Part shown: one piece after another, positions 46,801 to 54,816 of the stretch
Layout: every line of letters starts with the position of its first letter
Numbering within the stretch: the first letter of the stretch is position 1
Made by a program: the position numbers and the translations under genes
Assembly: GCA_951799405.1 (NCBI GenBank)
Contig: OX637333.1
Span: 9,981,960-10,045,959 of the forward strand
Source: Agapetus fuscipes
Taxonomy: Eukaryota > Arthropoda > Insecta > Trichoptera > Glossosomatidae
Length of the DNA stretch: 64,000 nt
Direction: 5' to 3'
Notes under the pieces: model-generated
Seen by the model: the letters and a program-made list of their open reading frames with translations, nothing else
The model's database searches: none
Told to the model about the DNA's origin: nothing

Positions 46801-49800
46801 CAGCCGTTCAATTTGGACGAATATGACCGAGATAAAACATTGGTTGCCTTTTTCATCCCATAGAAGTTGTACTGGTTGTCTGAACTTCAAACGCGATTTC
46901 CCAACATTCTTGTTTTTTGAGTTATTGCTCTTTATTATGAAACGTGCGATATGTACTATAATTAAATGTAAATTAGCTTTGAAAAAAAAAGAATTTTCAA
47001 ATAAAATGCGAAGAAACTTTTTCCCCGACCTATTATTTCGACAAATGAAAAAAAAAAATAATGAAAGTAATCTTATAAAATAGTTTTTAAAGTGAAATAT
47101 TGAAATTTAAACACTTTAAAAACAAAATATTTTCTTTTGTTGTCACATTTAGAAACTATCCAGTTTGGCAACTATATGGGTTTTTTCCAATTAGGTAACA
47201 CACCTGTTATTGATAGACTGTATTTGGATTTTTGTATAATGCGTGCGTTAGTGCATATAACTAATTCTCAAACGATTGCTTTCTGAGCACATCTAGTTCT
47301 AGTTCTTTTATATCAATGATAATATTCTTTGACTTATAGGTTGGTATGAGGCTGACCACCCATACTGTAAAAAATGGTTCACTTTGCCAATGTCACCCCT
47401 GTTTCAGGGAACGTCGGCAAGAGTTGCAGGGCTTATGTTCATTTGAGGTTTGGATTTTATTTGTAAGTACACAATCAGCATTTGTAAGCGCGAACTACAC
47501 GTGTTTGTTTGTGGGCATACATCTGAGAGCTTTGAATGAATATATCCTTGCAACTTAGATTATAGATTATAGACCTCAAGTATAAAACGTTTTATGAACT
47601 CCCCTTGAAATCATAAAAATGTATAAAAACTAAATCTCTCCCTAGGAGCTCTGTCGTATATTCCATGCATTTCTGTTGTACCTGCAGGTGCTGTCGATGA
47701 GCACGTTGCTGGGCTTCTGGTCCCGGTGGATGACGTTGCCGGAGTGGATGTACTTTGTGGCCTTGAGCAGCTGATACATGATGTAGCGCTTGTGCACGTC
47801 CTTGAGGATGTTGCCCCTCTTGATCACGTTGTGCAGGTCCGTGTTCATGTACTCAAAGCCCAGGTAGATGTCTCGGTTGTTCTCAGCTCTGAAAGCATTC
47901 AATTAAAAATATTGTCTTACATTTTTACTTTCTTGCTATAGCCGAAGGCTATAAAGAAAGTTATGATTTGGTGTAAAAAAAAAATTTCGAGGTTTTCACG
48001 GAAATGAGTTGTCCTGGTGCAGGACATGCCAAAAAACACTATCTTTCAAAAACGTCCGTCTGTATGTATGTATGTATGTATGTATGTATGTATGTATGTA
48101 TGTATGTATGTATGTGTGTGTGTCACTTTCCAAAGTATAAGACCTAGAGATACCAAATTTTGGCTACATCAACTTTTTTGGACATGTATTAAGTATGAAT
48201 AACATGGCATTACACCAACTTGAAAATTCAAGATGGCTGCCATACAAAAAAAACATAAAATTGCACTTTTCTCAAAAACGGCTCCAAGAATTTTTTTTAA
48301 ATTTTCAGAGTTGCCATTTATTAGTTTTTAACTTAATAAATTAGTTATGGCAATACTCTTACTAATCTGTGTCTATGGGCTGCCATATGAAAAAAACAAA
48401 CGATTGTGATTTTCTCGACAGTTAAGGGGTCAACAAAAATATAATGTTCTACAATATTACGGACAACATAAATTTCTACAAATTTACAAAAAAAAATTTT
48501 TGAAAAAATAAATATAAAGCACCGTTTACACGACCTGAAATTTTAAATCGAAAATATTACAAAAACCTATTAAAATGCAAGATATTTGAATTTGTTTTAG
48601 ATTTGATAGAAAGAACAAGCTTATCACTTTAATTCGTAATCATTTTTTTTTTACTTTTTTGAAAATTCAAGATGGCTTCCGAAGAGCTGAAAATTTAAAA
48701 TGCGATTTTCTCAAAAACGGCTCCGACGATTTTTCTGAAATTTTTTGTGAATCCATTTATATAATAGTGCTATCTAATAATTATAATCATTTCTTCATCA
48801 TAATCTCGATTTAGGGAGTTGCCATATAAAAGAAAAAAATAATGGAAAAATTCTCGGCAGTTAGAGGGTTAATAAAAAAATAATGTAGTACAAATGTAAA
48901 ATAATAATAATAACCTATATATTGCCATCATTATTTTTTCCAAAAAGTGAATCAAAAGTATAGCCGCCATACAGAGTGAAAATTTTCCATACAAAATGTA
49001 TTAGCAATTTTCTTGGTAGTCAAAGGGTTAAAAATAGATAAATGGCTGCGATTCTTAAAATTTTATAAATACCAATAATAATCAGTCGTTACTTTTTCAA
49101 AATATAACTAAAAAGTTTACCCACCATACAAAGTACTAGTTTGCATACAAAAGGGTTCAATGACCATCTATAATAATCTAGAATATAAGTTGCAATGAAA
49201 TATAAACATTCAAAACTAATATGAAATGCATGCCCACAAACAGGTATGTGTAAGTTCGCGCTAACGAATGCTGAATTTGTACTTACAAATTAAACATAAA
49301 ACTTGCAACTCTTGCCGACCTTCCTTGAAACAGGGGTGACATTGACAAAGTGAATTATTTTTTACACTTTGGGAGGACTGAGAAATGCGAGAAAATTGAG
49401 ATAAAGACTGAATGAAAAAAGAGTGGAGGTCTATAATAATCTATAATCTATAATCTAAGTTGCAAGGATATATTCATTTAAAGCTCTCAGATGTATGCCC
49501 ACAAACCAACAAGTGTAGTTCGCGCTTACAAATGCTGAAAGTGTACTTACAAATAAAATCCAAACCTCAAATGAACATAAGCCCCACAACTTTTGCCGAC
49601 CTTCCCTGAAACAGGGGTGACATTGGCAAAGTGAACCATTTTTTACAGTATGGGTGGTCAGCCTCATACCAACCTATAAGTCAAGGAATGGAGGTCGTGA
49701 AAGAATTTGATTATCTGGGAAGCAAATTTGAGTCGAATGCGAAATTGACGAAATAATTGGAAAAGCGCGCTAGTAGAGGAAGAAGTGTAATGGAAACGAT

Positions 49801-52800
49801 TGGAAGAATTGCAAGAAATAGGAAACTTACGAAGAATATGAGATCGGCGGTCCACAATGGCATATTGGTTGGTGGAAGTGAGGCTTAATGAATGTGAGCT
49901 GAGTAAAGTATGTAAGTACGGTTGAAATGGCTTACCTGAGAGCAATGGCTGGAAAGACACTGAGTGATAGAGTACGTAATGCTTGAGTGATGAACGAGTG
50001 TGGTATAAAAGAGAATATGAGAATGAAAGTACAAAAAAGTACGATGAGATGGTTCAGACATCTTGAAAGAAAGGATGATGAACAACTAACGAAGAAAGTG
50101 TACAAAGGAAATGTCAGAGGAAAGCGCAGAAGGGGAAGGCTGAGGAAAGAATGGTTAGACCAAATAGGTGAGATTGCGAAATAATGGATTCTGCAGAGTG
50201 AGAATAAGAGAAGAGTATGTATGAAAAAGGTGATGACAGCAAAAAGTGGAGGCGCATCTGCGGAGGTACCGGCCACCCCTAATGAAACGGTGGCAGGATA
50301 CAGTACAGTACAGTACTGAGGTCAGCTTCATACCAACCTATGAGTCGAGGATCTTTCTTGTGTAATTGGTACTTTTTCAAATAAATCAACAAAATATTTA
50401 TATTCATTTAAGTATTTATATGCCTATATCCATATTGTACGAGTATGCAGGTACACACCGCGGTGGAATAAAATTGATTTATTATTGATATATTACATTT
50501 TTATTGAAACGGCATAAGCTGGTAGATGATTCTAGCTTTACATACGTCATACAGTGGGTAAATTTTTGCAAGAAAGTCGAGTACAGATTCTGTGCAATTT
50601 ATTTTTAAATAAATCCGGGAAGCGAAGCAATTCACTAATTTGTTTTGGGTAGAGACAGAAATTTACATTATAAATGGATAAGTATTGAATTTTATTTCAT
50701 GAATTATCCTTTATTATATTACCCTTCGTGGTCGTCCATCGCTTGGATTTCGATTTTCAAAATTAATGCCATCACAGCAGATGAAATACATTCTCGACGT
50801 ATGAAAAATCAAATTTTGTATATATGCTGCAAAACAGTACCATTCATGTGTGTGTTTGAGAAACACACTCCAATATCATATAACTTCTTTCAATATTTAC
50901 AAAAAAAAATTTTTTTTTTGTAAAACAGTACCTACTTAGTTTTTAGTAGAAGTAATTATAATTTCTGAAAAAAGTATTTTTTAAAAAGCTGCTTAATTTT
51001 TTTAGACCTCTTTTTGTTTTGTATTGAAATGTAAGAAAATGTATGGAAAATGTAAAAAGACTATATAGACATCTAGCGGCAAAATTCGAAAGTTTTTTTT
51101 TTTACGATTTTTTTATTTATTTGATACAAATCAAAAAAACAACAAACAAAAAAAATAAAAATGGATTTAAATCTATAATCTTAGTTGCAGAGGATATATT
51201 CATTTACAGCTCTCAGATGCATGCCCATTAACAAACACGTGTAGTTTGCGCTGAATGTGTACTTACAAAAAACAAACCAAACCTCAAATGAACATAAGCC
51301 TTACAACTTTTGCCGACCTTCCCTGACACAGAGGTCTATAATCTAAGTTGCAAGGATGTATAAAGATTCAAAGCTCATATACAATGCATGCCCACAAACA
51401 AACTTTTACCTGTAAATTTTGCCAACCTAATCTAATCTTATCTAAGCTACAAAGATATATATCATTTAGGATTTATATTAAATGTATTCCCACAAGCAAA
51501 CACGCATAATTTCGCGCTAACACATGCCACATGTGGGCCTACAATATAAAAACCCAATCTCAAATGAACATAAGCCCTGCAATTCTTGCCGTCGTTCCCT
51601 GAAACAGGGGTGACATTGGCAAAGTGAACCATTTTTACAGCATGGGTGGTCAGCCGCATACCAACCTATAAGTCAAGGAACATACACGACAAATTTCATT
51701 TTTTAAATCAACAAATAATAATATGTATGGACATCTAAACTAAAAACAAAACGAATTTCAATTTAATTTAAATATTAAGTCTAATTTTACTTTCTTTTAA
51801 TTTGGATCTGTTATGTGTATAAGTAAATAAGAATTTTTGTAAATCATTTATATTTTTTGTGCTCCTTGACTGATAGGTTGGTGTGAGGCTGTCCACCCGT
51901 GCTGTAAAAATCGGTTCACTTTTGCCAATGCCTCGCCGGTTCAGGGAACGGCGGCAGGAGTTGCAAGGTTTATATTCACGTGAGGTTTTGTTTATTTGTA
52001 TGTACACATGCAAAATGTGAAGGCGCGAACCTACAACGACGTTAGCCATGTTGAAAGCACCGGTTCCCATAGATCACCGAAGTTAAGCAACATTGGGCGC
52101 GGACAGTACTTGGATGGGTGACCGCTCAGGTACACCGCGTGTCGTTGGCATCTTGGACCGGTCCGTAGTCCGTAGTGGCAACACTTCGGACTCGTAAATG
52201 GAAGGTTGTGGATTCGGATCCCGGCGGAGCACAAAAATGTACCATTTATATTTCGAATGTGCTCTTCGCTGGGTTGAAAAATTCATAAACCTTTACCAAA
52301 GACCGGTCACTGAAAGGTCCATCCAACCTTACAACAACTGGGTCTTGCTTGAGAATTGGCGCTTTCTACAGCGACGACCAAGCTCGCAGAGGGCTCTTGA
52401 GGTGTGATACACACAAAAACAGCGCTCACCAAATAAATCATTCTAATATTATTATTATTACATGTGCCTGTCTGTGGGCATGCATTTAATATGAGTCTTA
52501 AATGTTAACATATCTTTGCAGCTTAGATTATAGATTATAGATAGATAGCCTCCAACATTACAGATCAACCGCCATTTCTTTCTGTCCTTACATAATTCTT
52601 ACATTTCCTCCAGAATCATAACCTTCTTAATACAGGCTCTTCTTTTGTTGGGTGACATTGGCAAAGTGCAACATTTTTTAACAGTTTGGGTGGTCAGCCT
52701 CATACCAACATATAAGTCAAGAACTATGATAGAGCAAATTAAAACCGGTTTCGTTTTCTTATTTTCTTTTAGTTTTCTTTCTTTTGTTAAAAGACGTTTT

Positions 52801-54163
52801 ACAAAAACTGCATTTTTTATTTTACATGTTCTCCTAATATAACAAGTTTTAACGCAAGAAAACTATGTGCAATATACACATTGCCTAATGTAAATAGCTC
52901 AGGGCCAATTTCAAGCTCCGTCTGGACTACTAGCCGACTAGACGAAACTAAGCAAGCACTATTTTTATTTCACACATACGCCAGGACCACCATCTTGTCT
53001 GCTTGACTTTGAGCACATTGTCTATCGTTAAGACAAAATAAATTTGTGGAGAAGAATGGTATTCACAAAATTATTTTTGGTATGGACTAAATTACATCTC
53101 ATGACTCATGGACTGTAATCATCGTCCATCATCCAGCCAAAAAGTAAGCTCTTCAGCTTCAACACTGCAAAAAAAAAAAATATTAGGATGATTTATTTGA
53201 TAATGTGGACCGGTCCGTTGTCCAGTGGCAACACTTCGGACTCGCAAATGGAAGGTTGTGGATTCGGATCCCGGCGGAGCACAAACATATACCATTTATA
53301 TTTCGAATGTGCTCTTCGCTGAGTTGAAAAATTCATAAACCTTTACCAAAGACCGGTCACTGAAAGGACCATCCAACCTTACAACAACTGGGTCTTGCTT
53401 GAGAATTGGCGCTTTCTACAGCGACGACCAAGCTCGCAGAGGGCTCTTGAGGTGTGATACACACAAAAACAGCGCTCACCAAATAAATCATCCTAATATT
53501 ATTATTTATTATTTAATGTCTGTTTTTGTATCAATCATACTTCAAGAGCTCGTTCTGAGCTTGGTCGACGCTATGCAAAATTCAGTTGCTGTAAGGCTGG
53601 ATGGACCTTGCAACCGGTCTTTGGAAAAAGCAAATGGATTATTCAATGCAACAAAAAGCATATTCCAATTTTTTGCTCCACCAAAACCGAACCTTCTGAT
53701 TACAAGCCCACAGCGTTAACCATTAGACTGTGGACCAATGCAAAATACATTAATGATTGATTTGATTGACCTAAGAACGTCAAATAAAAGTAGCAAATAA
53801 CACAACAAAGAATACAAACTTGTAGACGCCATACAGCTTGATAATGTTTGGGTGATTCCTGAACGACTGAAGAAACACTATCTCTCTGAAGGTCCTCTGC
53901 GCGTCTGTCTGGTTCCTGAACGCATCAAATATCTTCTTCACCGCCACAACCTGATTGGTCTTCCTATCCACGGCCTTCCAGACTATCCCATAAGCTCCCT
54001 TCCCCAGCCTCTTCCTGATGTCGAACTTCTGCGCGATGTGCCGGTCAATCTCTGACATGTTGTGCGCAGACTTGCAGCTGGTCTTGTGCTCCCCCTGTTT
54101 GCTTTCTTCGTTGCTCTGGGACGTTATCTTCTTGGAGTGGGACTTGGAGGAAGACTCTGCCAT
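28365..54163 (-). CDS. MAPK15: Mitogen-activated protein kinase 15 (ERK7/ERK8), 7 exons, complete
   Basis: Atypical MAP kinase. Known family roles: autoactivated by its activation-loop motif without an upstream MAPKK, linked to ciliogenesis, autophagy and secretion. Exons on the - strand, in order: 54163-53820, 47888-47682, 41973-41833, 40538-40399, 40285-40096, 39338-39213, 28872-28365. All junctions are GT-AG, with phases 2,2,2,1,2,2, giving 551 residues (human 544). Seen: Gly loop GKGAYG at 54-59, ATP Lys76, alphaC Glu94, HRDQKPSN at 169-176 (Gln after HRD is the ERK7/8 signature), DFG 189-191, TDY 212-214, APE 222-224. A 168-residue basic, Ser/Pro-rich tail ends with [12 protein letters not shown], resembling the end of vertebrate MAPK15. 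An in-frame TAG precedes the first ATG. Met36 (MSEIDRH) is an alternative start. Confidence 0.96.
28949..29227 (-). mobile_element. Helitron-like 3' end with LA-tail piece
   Basis: On - the sequence ends gggcggaacccCTAG then T, with a hairpin-forming ggctacatagcagcc just before. The other side contains part of an LA tail and joins LA coding sequence at 29228. A matching junction without the hairpin is at 52640-52905 in the opposite orientation. Confidence 0.5.
29228..29690 (+). mobile_element. LA LINE 3' end with tail
   Basis: Codes for [20 protein letters not shown] then stop, then ggttgatctgtaatgttggcgg, and the LA tail from 29430 ending cttagattagatta. One of three places where coding end and tail are seen joined. 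Confidence 0.8.
29690..30135 (+). repeat. Three partial LA tails in tandem
   Basis: Pieces at 29690-29777, 29780-29965 and 30000-30130, each with gcatgca/aatgcat...ttgcaacttagatta. Confidence 0.7.
30346..30386 (-). ncRNA. Hammerhead-ribozyme-like motif (family a), 3' end of PLE
   Basis: On -: GUAC, CUGACGA, U, GGAAAC-AUU-GUUUCC, GAA, ACCGGU, C, GUAC. Helix I GUAC/GUAC and the 6-bp helix II are perfect, and the ACCGGU helix III is palindromic, as in dimer-forming hammerheads. It is in the sense of the Penelope ORFs. One extra U lies between CUGANGA and helix II. Confidence 0.75.
30719..32299. mobile_element. 1581-bp TIR element carrying piggyBac-like exon fragments
   Basis: Terminal inverted repeat cccagatagca at both ends, flanked by ag (30717-30718, 32300-32301). 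It interrupts the CR1 RT exactly between QSAY and RKYHSTET. Subterminal motifs of the type tgcaagtttg/caaacttgca recur. The interior carries two piggyBac-like exons and the end of an unrelated LINE. The superfamily is unresolved. Confidence 0.75.
31150..31819 (+). pseudogene. piggyBac transposase-like N-terminal fragment, two exons
   Basis: Exon A 31150-31324 ([14 protein letters not shown], acidic [10 protein letters not shown]) with a donor near gttagt. The acceptor ttcttttcag at 31556 leads into [10 protein letters not shown]. Exon B has [15 protein letters not shown] then [20 protein letters not shown], matching the stretch before the piggyBac catalytic domain (PLEYF.LFFDD.L...IV.QTNLY). 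The catalytic DDD core is absent. After YSSQSDGGQ the sequence changes to a LINE end ([20 protein letters not shown]) at 31810-31960. Confidence 0.6.
32300..33532 (+). pseudogene. CR1-like LINE reverse transcriptase, main part
   Basis: RT catalytic motifs: [11 protein letters not shown] (motif A), [11 protein letters not shown] (B) and [10 protein letters not shown] (C), followed by the thumb and the family C-terminus [20 protein letters not shown], ending THLYKKSYP. The coding frame is open across this segment. The annotated ATG upstream at 32195 belongs to the inserted TIR element, not to the RT. Confidence 0.9.
33628..34016 (+). pseudogene. LA LINE C-terminal coding segment
   Basis: [53 protein letters not shown]: the widespread C-terminal region after the RT in insect non-LTR elements. 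The stop TAA is at 34014, with a second frame continuing toward [12 protein letters not shown]. Confidence 0.85.
34180..34437 (+). repeat. LA tail of copy 1
   Basis: ccttgactgataggttggta to gcagcttagatttagattta, then the Penelope sequence resumes with ggactagtggtgggtggg. Confidence 0.9.
34438..35055 (-). repeat. Penelope 3' UTR
   Basis: Follows the GIY-YIG stop on -. No further coding. It ends in the conserved terminal phrase shared with 38425-38480. Confidence 0.75.
35056..35455 (-). pseudogene. Penelope GIY-YIG endonuclease domain
   Basis: [47 protein letters not shown]: the Cys-rich lead and GIY-YIG core with Arg, His and Glu positions of the family. It is out of frame with the RT by a shift near 35455-35486. 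Confidence 0.9.
35486..36551 (-). pseudogene. Penelope reverse transcriptase
   Basis: [20 protein letters not shown] (36450-36391 region), [16 protein letters not shown] (motif A), [19 protein letters not shown] (B), [12 protein letters not shown] (C), then thumb-like FLDYSLKI and [10 protein letters not shown]. These are Penelope-clade RT signatures. The 5' part beyond 36551 continues at 37756 after the LA insertion. Confidence 0.93.
36623..36661 (-). ncRNA. Hammerhead-like motif (family c), mutated
   Basis: On -: UGUC, CUGAGGA, U, GCCU-UUUU-AGGC, GAA, AACUGUC, A, GACA. Relative to its mirror copy, the base before the cleavage position is C instead of U, which removes the required U16.1. 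Confidence 0.55.
36676..36714 (+). ncRNA. Hammerhead-like motif (family c)
   Basis: UGUC, CUGAGGA, U, GCCU-UUUU-AGGC, GAA, AAC-U-GUU, A, GACA. Helix I (UGUC/GACA), helix II and helix III (AAC/GUU) all pair; predicted cleavage follows UUA. Confidence 0.65.
36815..37755 (-). mobile_element. LA LINE copy 2 with tail, inserted in Penelope RT
   Basis: Coding 37171-37740 on - ([20 protein letters not shown] through [11 protein letters not shown]), then UTR, and the LA tail 37070-36830 ending in (TTAGA)n. The Penelope frame is broken at DNNFS. The phrase actaaaattatt occurs at both junctions (36553 and 37752), giving a TSD of about 12 bases that also encloses the palindrome. Confidence 0.88.
37171..37722 (-). 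pseudogene. LA LINE C-terminal ORF, 183 aa open
   Basis: Longest open LA frame in the window: [60 protein letters not shown], then [20 protein letters not shown]. It lacks the RT catalytic motifs, so the copy is 5' truncated. Confidence 0.88.
37756..38347 (-). pseudogene. Penelope N-terminal ORF
   Basis: [51 protein letters not shown]: the region before the RT in Penelope-like proteins (LEKGL.Y is common). A 2-base insertion near 37812 shifts the frame into [12 protein letters not shown], which leads to the RT. Confidence 0.85.
38531..38571 (+). ncRNA. Hammerhead-like motif (family a), inverted PLE end
   Basis: GUAC, CUGACGA, U, GGAAAC-AUU-GUUUCC, GAA, ACUGGU, C, GUAC. The mirror of 30346-30386, antisense to the Penelope ORFs, with one helix III change. 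Confidence 0.65.
39213..39338 (-). CDS. MAPK15: MAPK15 coding exon 6
   Basis: [18 protein letters not shown] then [18 protein letters not shown], the end of the kinase fold. Acceptor gagttgcag, donor AG/gtaata. The following intron is 10.3 kb and contains the nested transposon complex. Confidence 0.93.
39432..39672 (+). repeat. LA tail, solo
   Basis: ccttgacttataggttggta to gcaacttagattatagata; just upstream (on the MAPK15 strand) of exon 6, in intron 5. Confidence 0.85.
40096..40285 (-). CDS. MAPK15: MAPK15 coding exon 5
   Basis: [10 protein letters not shown] through [16 protein letters not shown] and HPYVS; subdomains X-XI. It is separated from exon 4 by a 113-base intron, the shortest in the gene. 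Acceptor tttgctctag, donor TCAAA/gtaaca. Confidence 0.95.
40399..40538 (-). CDS. MAPK15: MAPK15 coding exon 4
   Basis: [17 protein letters not shown] through IPPPSEE, ending in phase 1 before gtgagtg. [11 protein letters not shown] is kinase subdomain IX. Confidence 0.96.
40800..41815 (-). pseudogene. Jockey/CR1-group LINE reverse transcriptase fragment
   Basis: [17 protein letters not shown] (RT motif C) and [15 protein letters not shown] in one frame, then [40 protein letters not shown] and [14 protein letters not shown] in another; a frameshift/stop lies at about 41440. It is of a different family from the 30.5-kb LINE. It lies in MAPK15 intron 3 on the same strand. Confidence 0.85.
41833..41973 (-). 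CDS. MAPK15: MAPK15 coding exon 3
   Basis: [12 protein letters not shown], a Gly/Ser-rich activation-loop insert, [15 protein letters not shown] and ILIASK. Acceptor ttttgtctag, donor AAAAA/gtaaat. The phosphorylation motif is TDY rather than the TEY of vertebrate ERK7/8. Confidence 0.96.
42335..42617 (-). mobile_element. SINE-2 copy
   Basis: - strand tRNA-like head: tcgatagctcagttggttaa (A box) and cgggtttgaatccca (B box), then gagggtgtcagaaatgat and the 3' end aataaataggttcaactc. The best-preserved SINE-2 here. MAPK15 intron 2. Confidence 0.85.
42880..43520 (+). repeat. Possible solo LTR or promoter-like GC island
   Basis: TATAAAAG at 42931-42938 is followed by unusually GC-rich sequence (42940-43350) and an AATAAA at 43488. 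This layout (TATA, transcribed leader, poly-A signal) fits an LTR. No second LTR or TSD was found, and a 70-codon frame at 43141-43353 has no recognised domain. Confidence 0.35.
44020..44064 (-). ncRNA. Hammerhead-like motif (family b)
   Basis: On -: ACAC, CUGAAGA, U, GGGAG...CUCCC, GAA, ACCGGU, A, GUGU. Helix I ACAC/GUGU perfect, helix III palindromic, cleavage expected after GUA. Confidence 0.7.
44188..44232 (+). ncRNA. Hammerhead-like motif (family b), mirror copy
   Basis: Same 45-base motif as 44020-44064 on the opposite strand, with no core change. Confidence 0.7.
44389..46680 (+). pseudogene. Mariner transposon, split by Harbinger derivative
   Basis: 5' TIR ttaggttggggaaaaagta at 44389. 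The transposase starts at 44575 ([20 protein letters not shown]) and continues after the insertion at 45853: [20 protein letters not shown], helix-turn-helix [31 protein letters not shown] (catalytic D region). It has internal stops, deletions and no clear 3' TIR. MAPK15 intron 2. Confidence 0.85.
44696..45852. mobile_element. 1157-bp Harbinger-type deletion derivative
   Basis: TIRs cccccgtattcacgat at both ends; flanks gaa (44693-44695) and taa (45853-45855), consistent with a TAA duplication whose left copy mutated. The mariner frame is restored on removal (AVSVRVAQ). The interior holds a transposase N-terminal-like frame (45134-45274, [25 protein letters not shown] wording) and, on -, a Myb/SANT-like scrap (FSAGEKELL-type wording, 45345-45445). 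Confidence 0.75.
47330..47575 (+). repeat. LA tail, solo
   Basis: ctttgacttataggttggta to gcaacttagattatagatta, 107 bases downstream side of MAPK15 exon 2 in intron 2. Confidence 0.85.
47682..47888 (-). CDS. MAPK15: MAPK15 coding exon 2
   Basis: Sixty-nine codons' worth (phase 2 in, phase 2 out): [14 protein letters not shown] through [15 protein letters not shown]. Acceptor gctttcag, donor AG/gtacaa. It carries the catalytic-loop Asp171, Lys173 and Asn176. Confidence 0.96.
47926..49160 (+). repeat. MSR repeat, near full copy
   Basis: Collinear with 13377-14525, starting cttgctatagccgaaggcta. The microsatellite here is (TATG)n at 48061-48115. It begins only 38 bases from MAPK15 exon 2. Confidence 0.8.
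49165..49690 (-). repeat. Two LA tails, - strand
   Basis: 49165-49375 and 49440-49690, the second complete from tataagtcaagg back to ctataatctaagttgc. Confidence 0.85.
49691..50330 (+). pseudogene. Old LA-related LINE remnant
   Basis: [17 protein letters not shown], then [40 protein letters not shown] and [18 protein letters not shown] with several stops; equivalent to the LA C-terminal region but more diverged. Confidence 0.8.
51175..51690 (-). repeat. LA tails, - strand, one complete and two partial
   Basis: Partial copies at 51175-51340 and 51340-51420; complete 51430-51685 with taatctaatcttatctaagc at its 3' end. Confidence 0.8.
52034..52153 (+). rRNA. 5S rRNA-derived sequence heading a SINE (not a functional gene)
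   Basis: Near full-length 5S rRNA: acaacgac...gtcgttggcatct termini, the loop phrase gatcaccgaagttaagcaac, and the C-box region acttggatgggtgaccgc. The internal promoter pieces are well kept. There is no T-run terminator; it passes directly into the SINE-1 head at 52155. It is interpreted as part of a mobile unit. Confidence 0.85.
52155..52455 (+). mobile_element. SINE-1 copy, fused to 5S head
   Basis: tRNA-like head gaccggtccgtagtccgtag, B-box side gtggattcggatccc, body with actgggtcttgcttgagaat, tail gggctcttgaggtgtgatac then acaaaaacagcgctcacc and aaataaatcat. Confidence 0.88.
52560..52905 (-). repeat. LA 3' coding end joined to Helitron-like segment
   Basis: - strand LA C-terminal scrap (52560-52637) joined to the same sequence that adjoins it at 28960-29228. 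The Helitron hairpin end is lost here. Confidence 0.6.
53209..53500 (+). mobile_element. SINE-1 copy, complete
   Basis: Head gaccggtccgttgtccagtg to tail cgctcaccaaataaatcatc; almost identical to 52155-52455 but with no 5S sequence in front. Possible TSD from aatattaggatgattt-type flanks not resolved. Confidence 0.88.
53512..53741 (-). mobile_element. SINE-1 copy, diverged
   Basis: - strand; tail tctgtttttgtatcaatcat, body ttcagttgctgtaaggctgg, head end gttaaccattagactgtgga. It abuts the preceding copy tail-to-tail, 80 bases downstream of MAPK15 exon 1. Confidence 0.75.
53820..54163 (-). CDS. MAPK15: MAPK15 coding exon 1
   Basis: Encodes residues 1-115 in part. A 35-residue Ser/Lys-rich leader precedes [12 protein letters not shown], then the Gly loop [20 protein letters not shown] and the alphaC helix. 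The donor AA/gtttgt leaves phase 2; reading through would instead add FVFFVVLF and stop. Confidence 0.95.
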
Positions 54164-54629
54164 TTTCTAAAAGTGTTTTTCTGTGTAGTATCCAGTGCTA
54201 TGAGTGTATATGTTGTGTATCAAAAAATCTGTAAAAGAAAAAAAAAACAGTATTCCTCATATTACAGCCCCATGTTCTCAGTTCTAACAAGTGCGGCGTT
54301 TGCAGTGGGCTGGCCACATAATGAGGCCCTCACATGAATTCAAATAGACAAAATTTTGTGTCACATAAAGAAACCGATGAAAATACCCGAGCATTAAACA
54401 CTGCATAAACTCTCTTCGACCACACACACAGAAAAATGTATGCAAGATACAACAGTTAATGAGTAATTTAGTTTTCATTATTTGACTCTATTTACCCCAT
54501 TACAAAGAGTTACACAATGTTTTACACTTCGGGTACAGTTCCATTAAAATAGGGTGCCTGCAGTGGGCTGATTACATATTTAGAATGGGCGACAACAGTC
54601 TTGGCCCCACAAGGACAAAGGAGACCAAG

Positions 54630-54816
54630 GGTGGAAGTCTCCACAGTTGTTTGTAGATCATACCGTACCTATTTGAAGATAGGACGGAATAAAGCATGGC
54701 AGTGGGTAAATAGCTGATCGTTGTTCCATATAAAATGGATCGCAGCTGTTGATACGCTGCCATGTTTTATTCCGTCCTATCTTAGTCAGGATCTATATCT
54801 AGTCGAGACTTCCACC
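54630..54816. mobile_element. ~187-bp palindromic MITE
   Basis: Outer inverted ends ggtggaagtct/agacttccacc and a long inner hairpin (aggacggaataaagcatgg with its complement). It lies within a LINE remnant upstream of MAPK15. TSD not resolved. Confidence 0.6.

Larger units (their letters stand above)
51865..52545 (+). repeat. LA tail interrupted by the 5S/tRNA SINE
   Basis: Left part 51865-52032 (ccttgactgataggttggtg to ggcgcgaacctac), right part 52456-52545 (acatgtgcctgtctgtggg to gcagcttagattatag). The insertion sits in the middle of the normal LA-tail order. Confidence 0.8.

Noticed and set aside
52034..52153. Functional 5S rRNA gene
   Set aside because: No T-run terminator, single copy, fused to a SINE and inserted in a retroelement tail.
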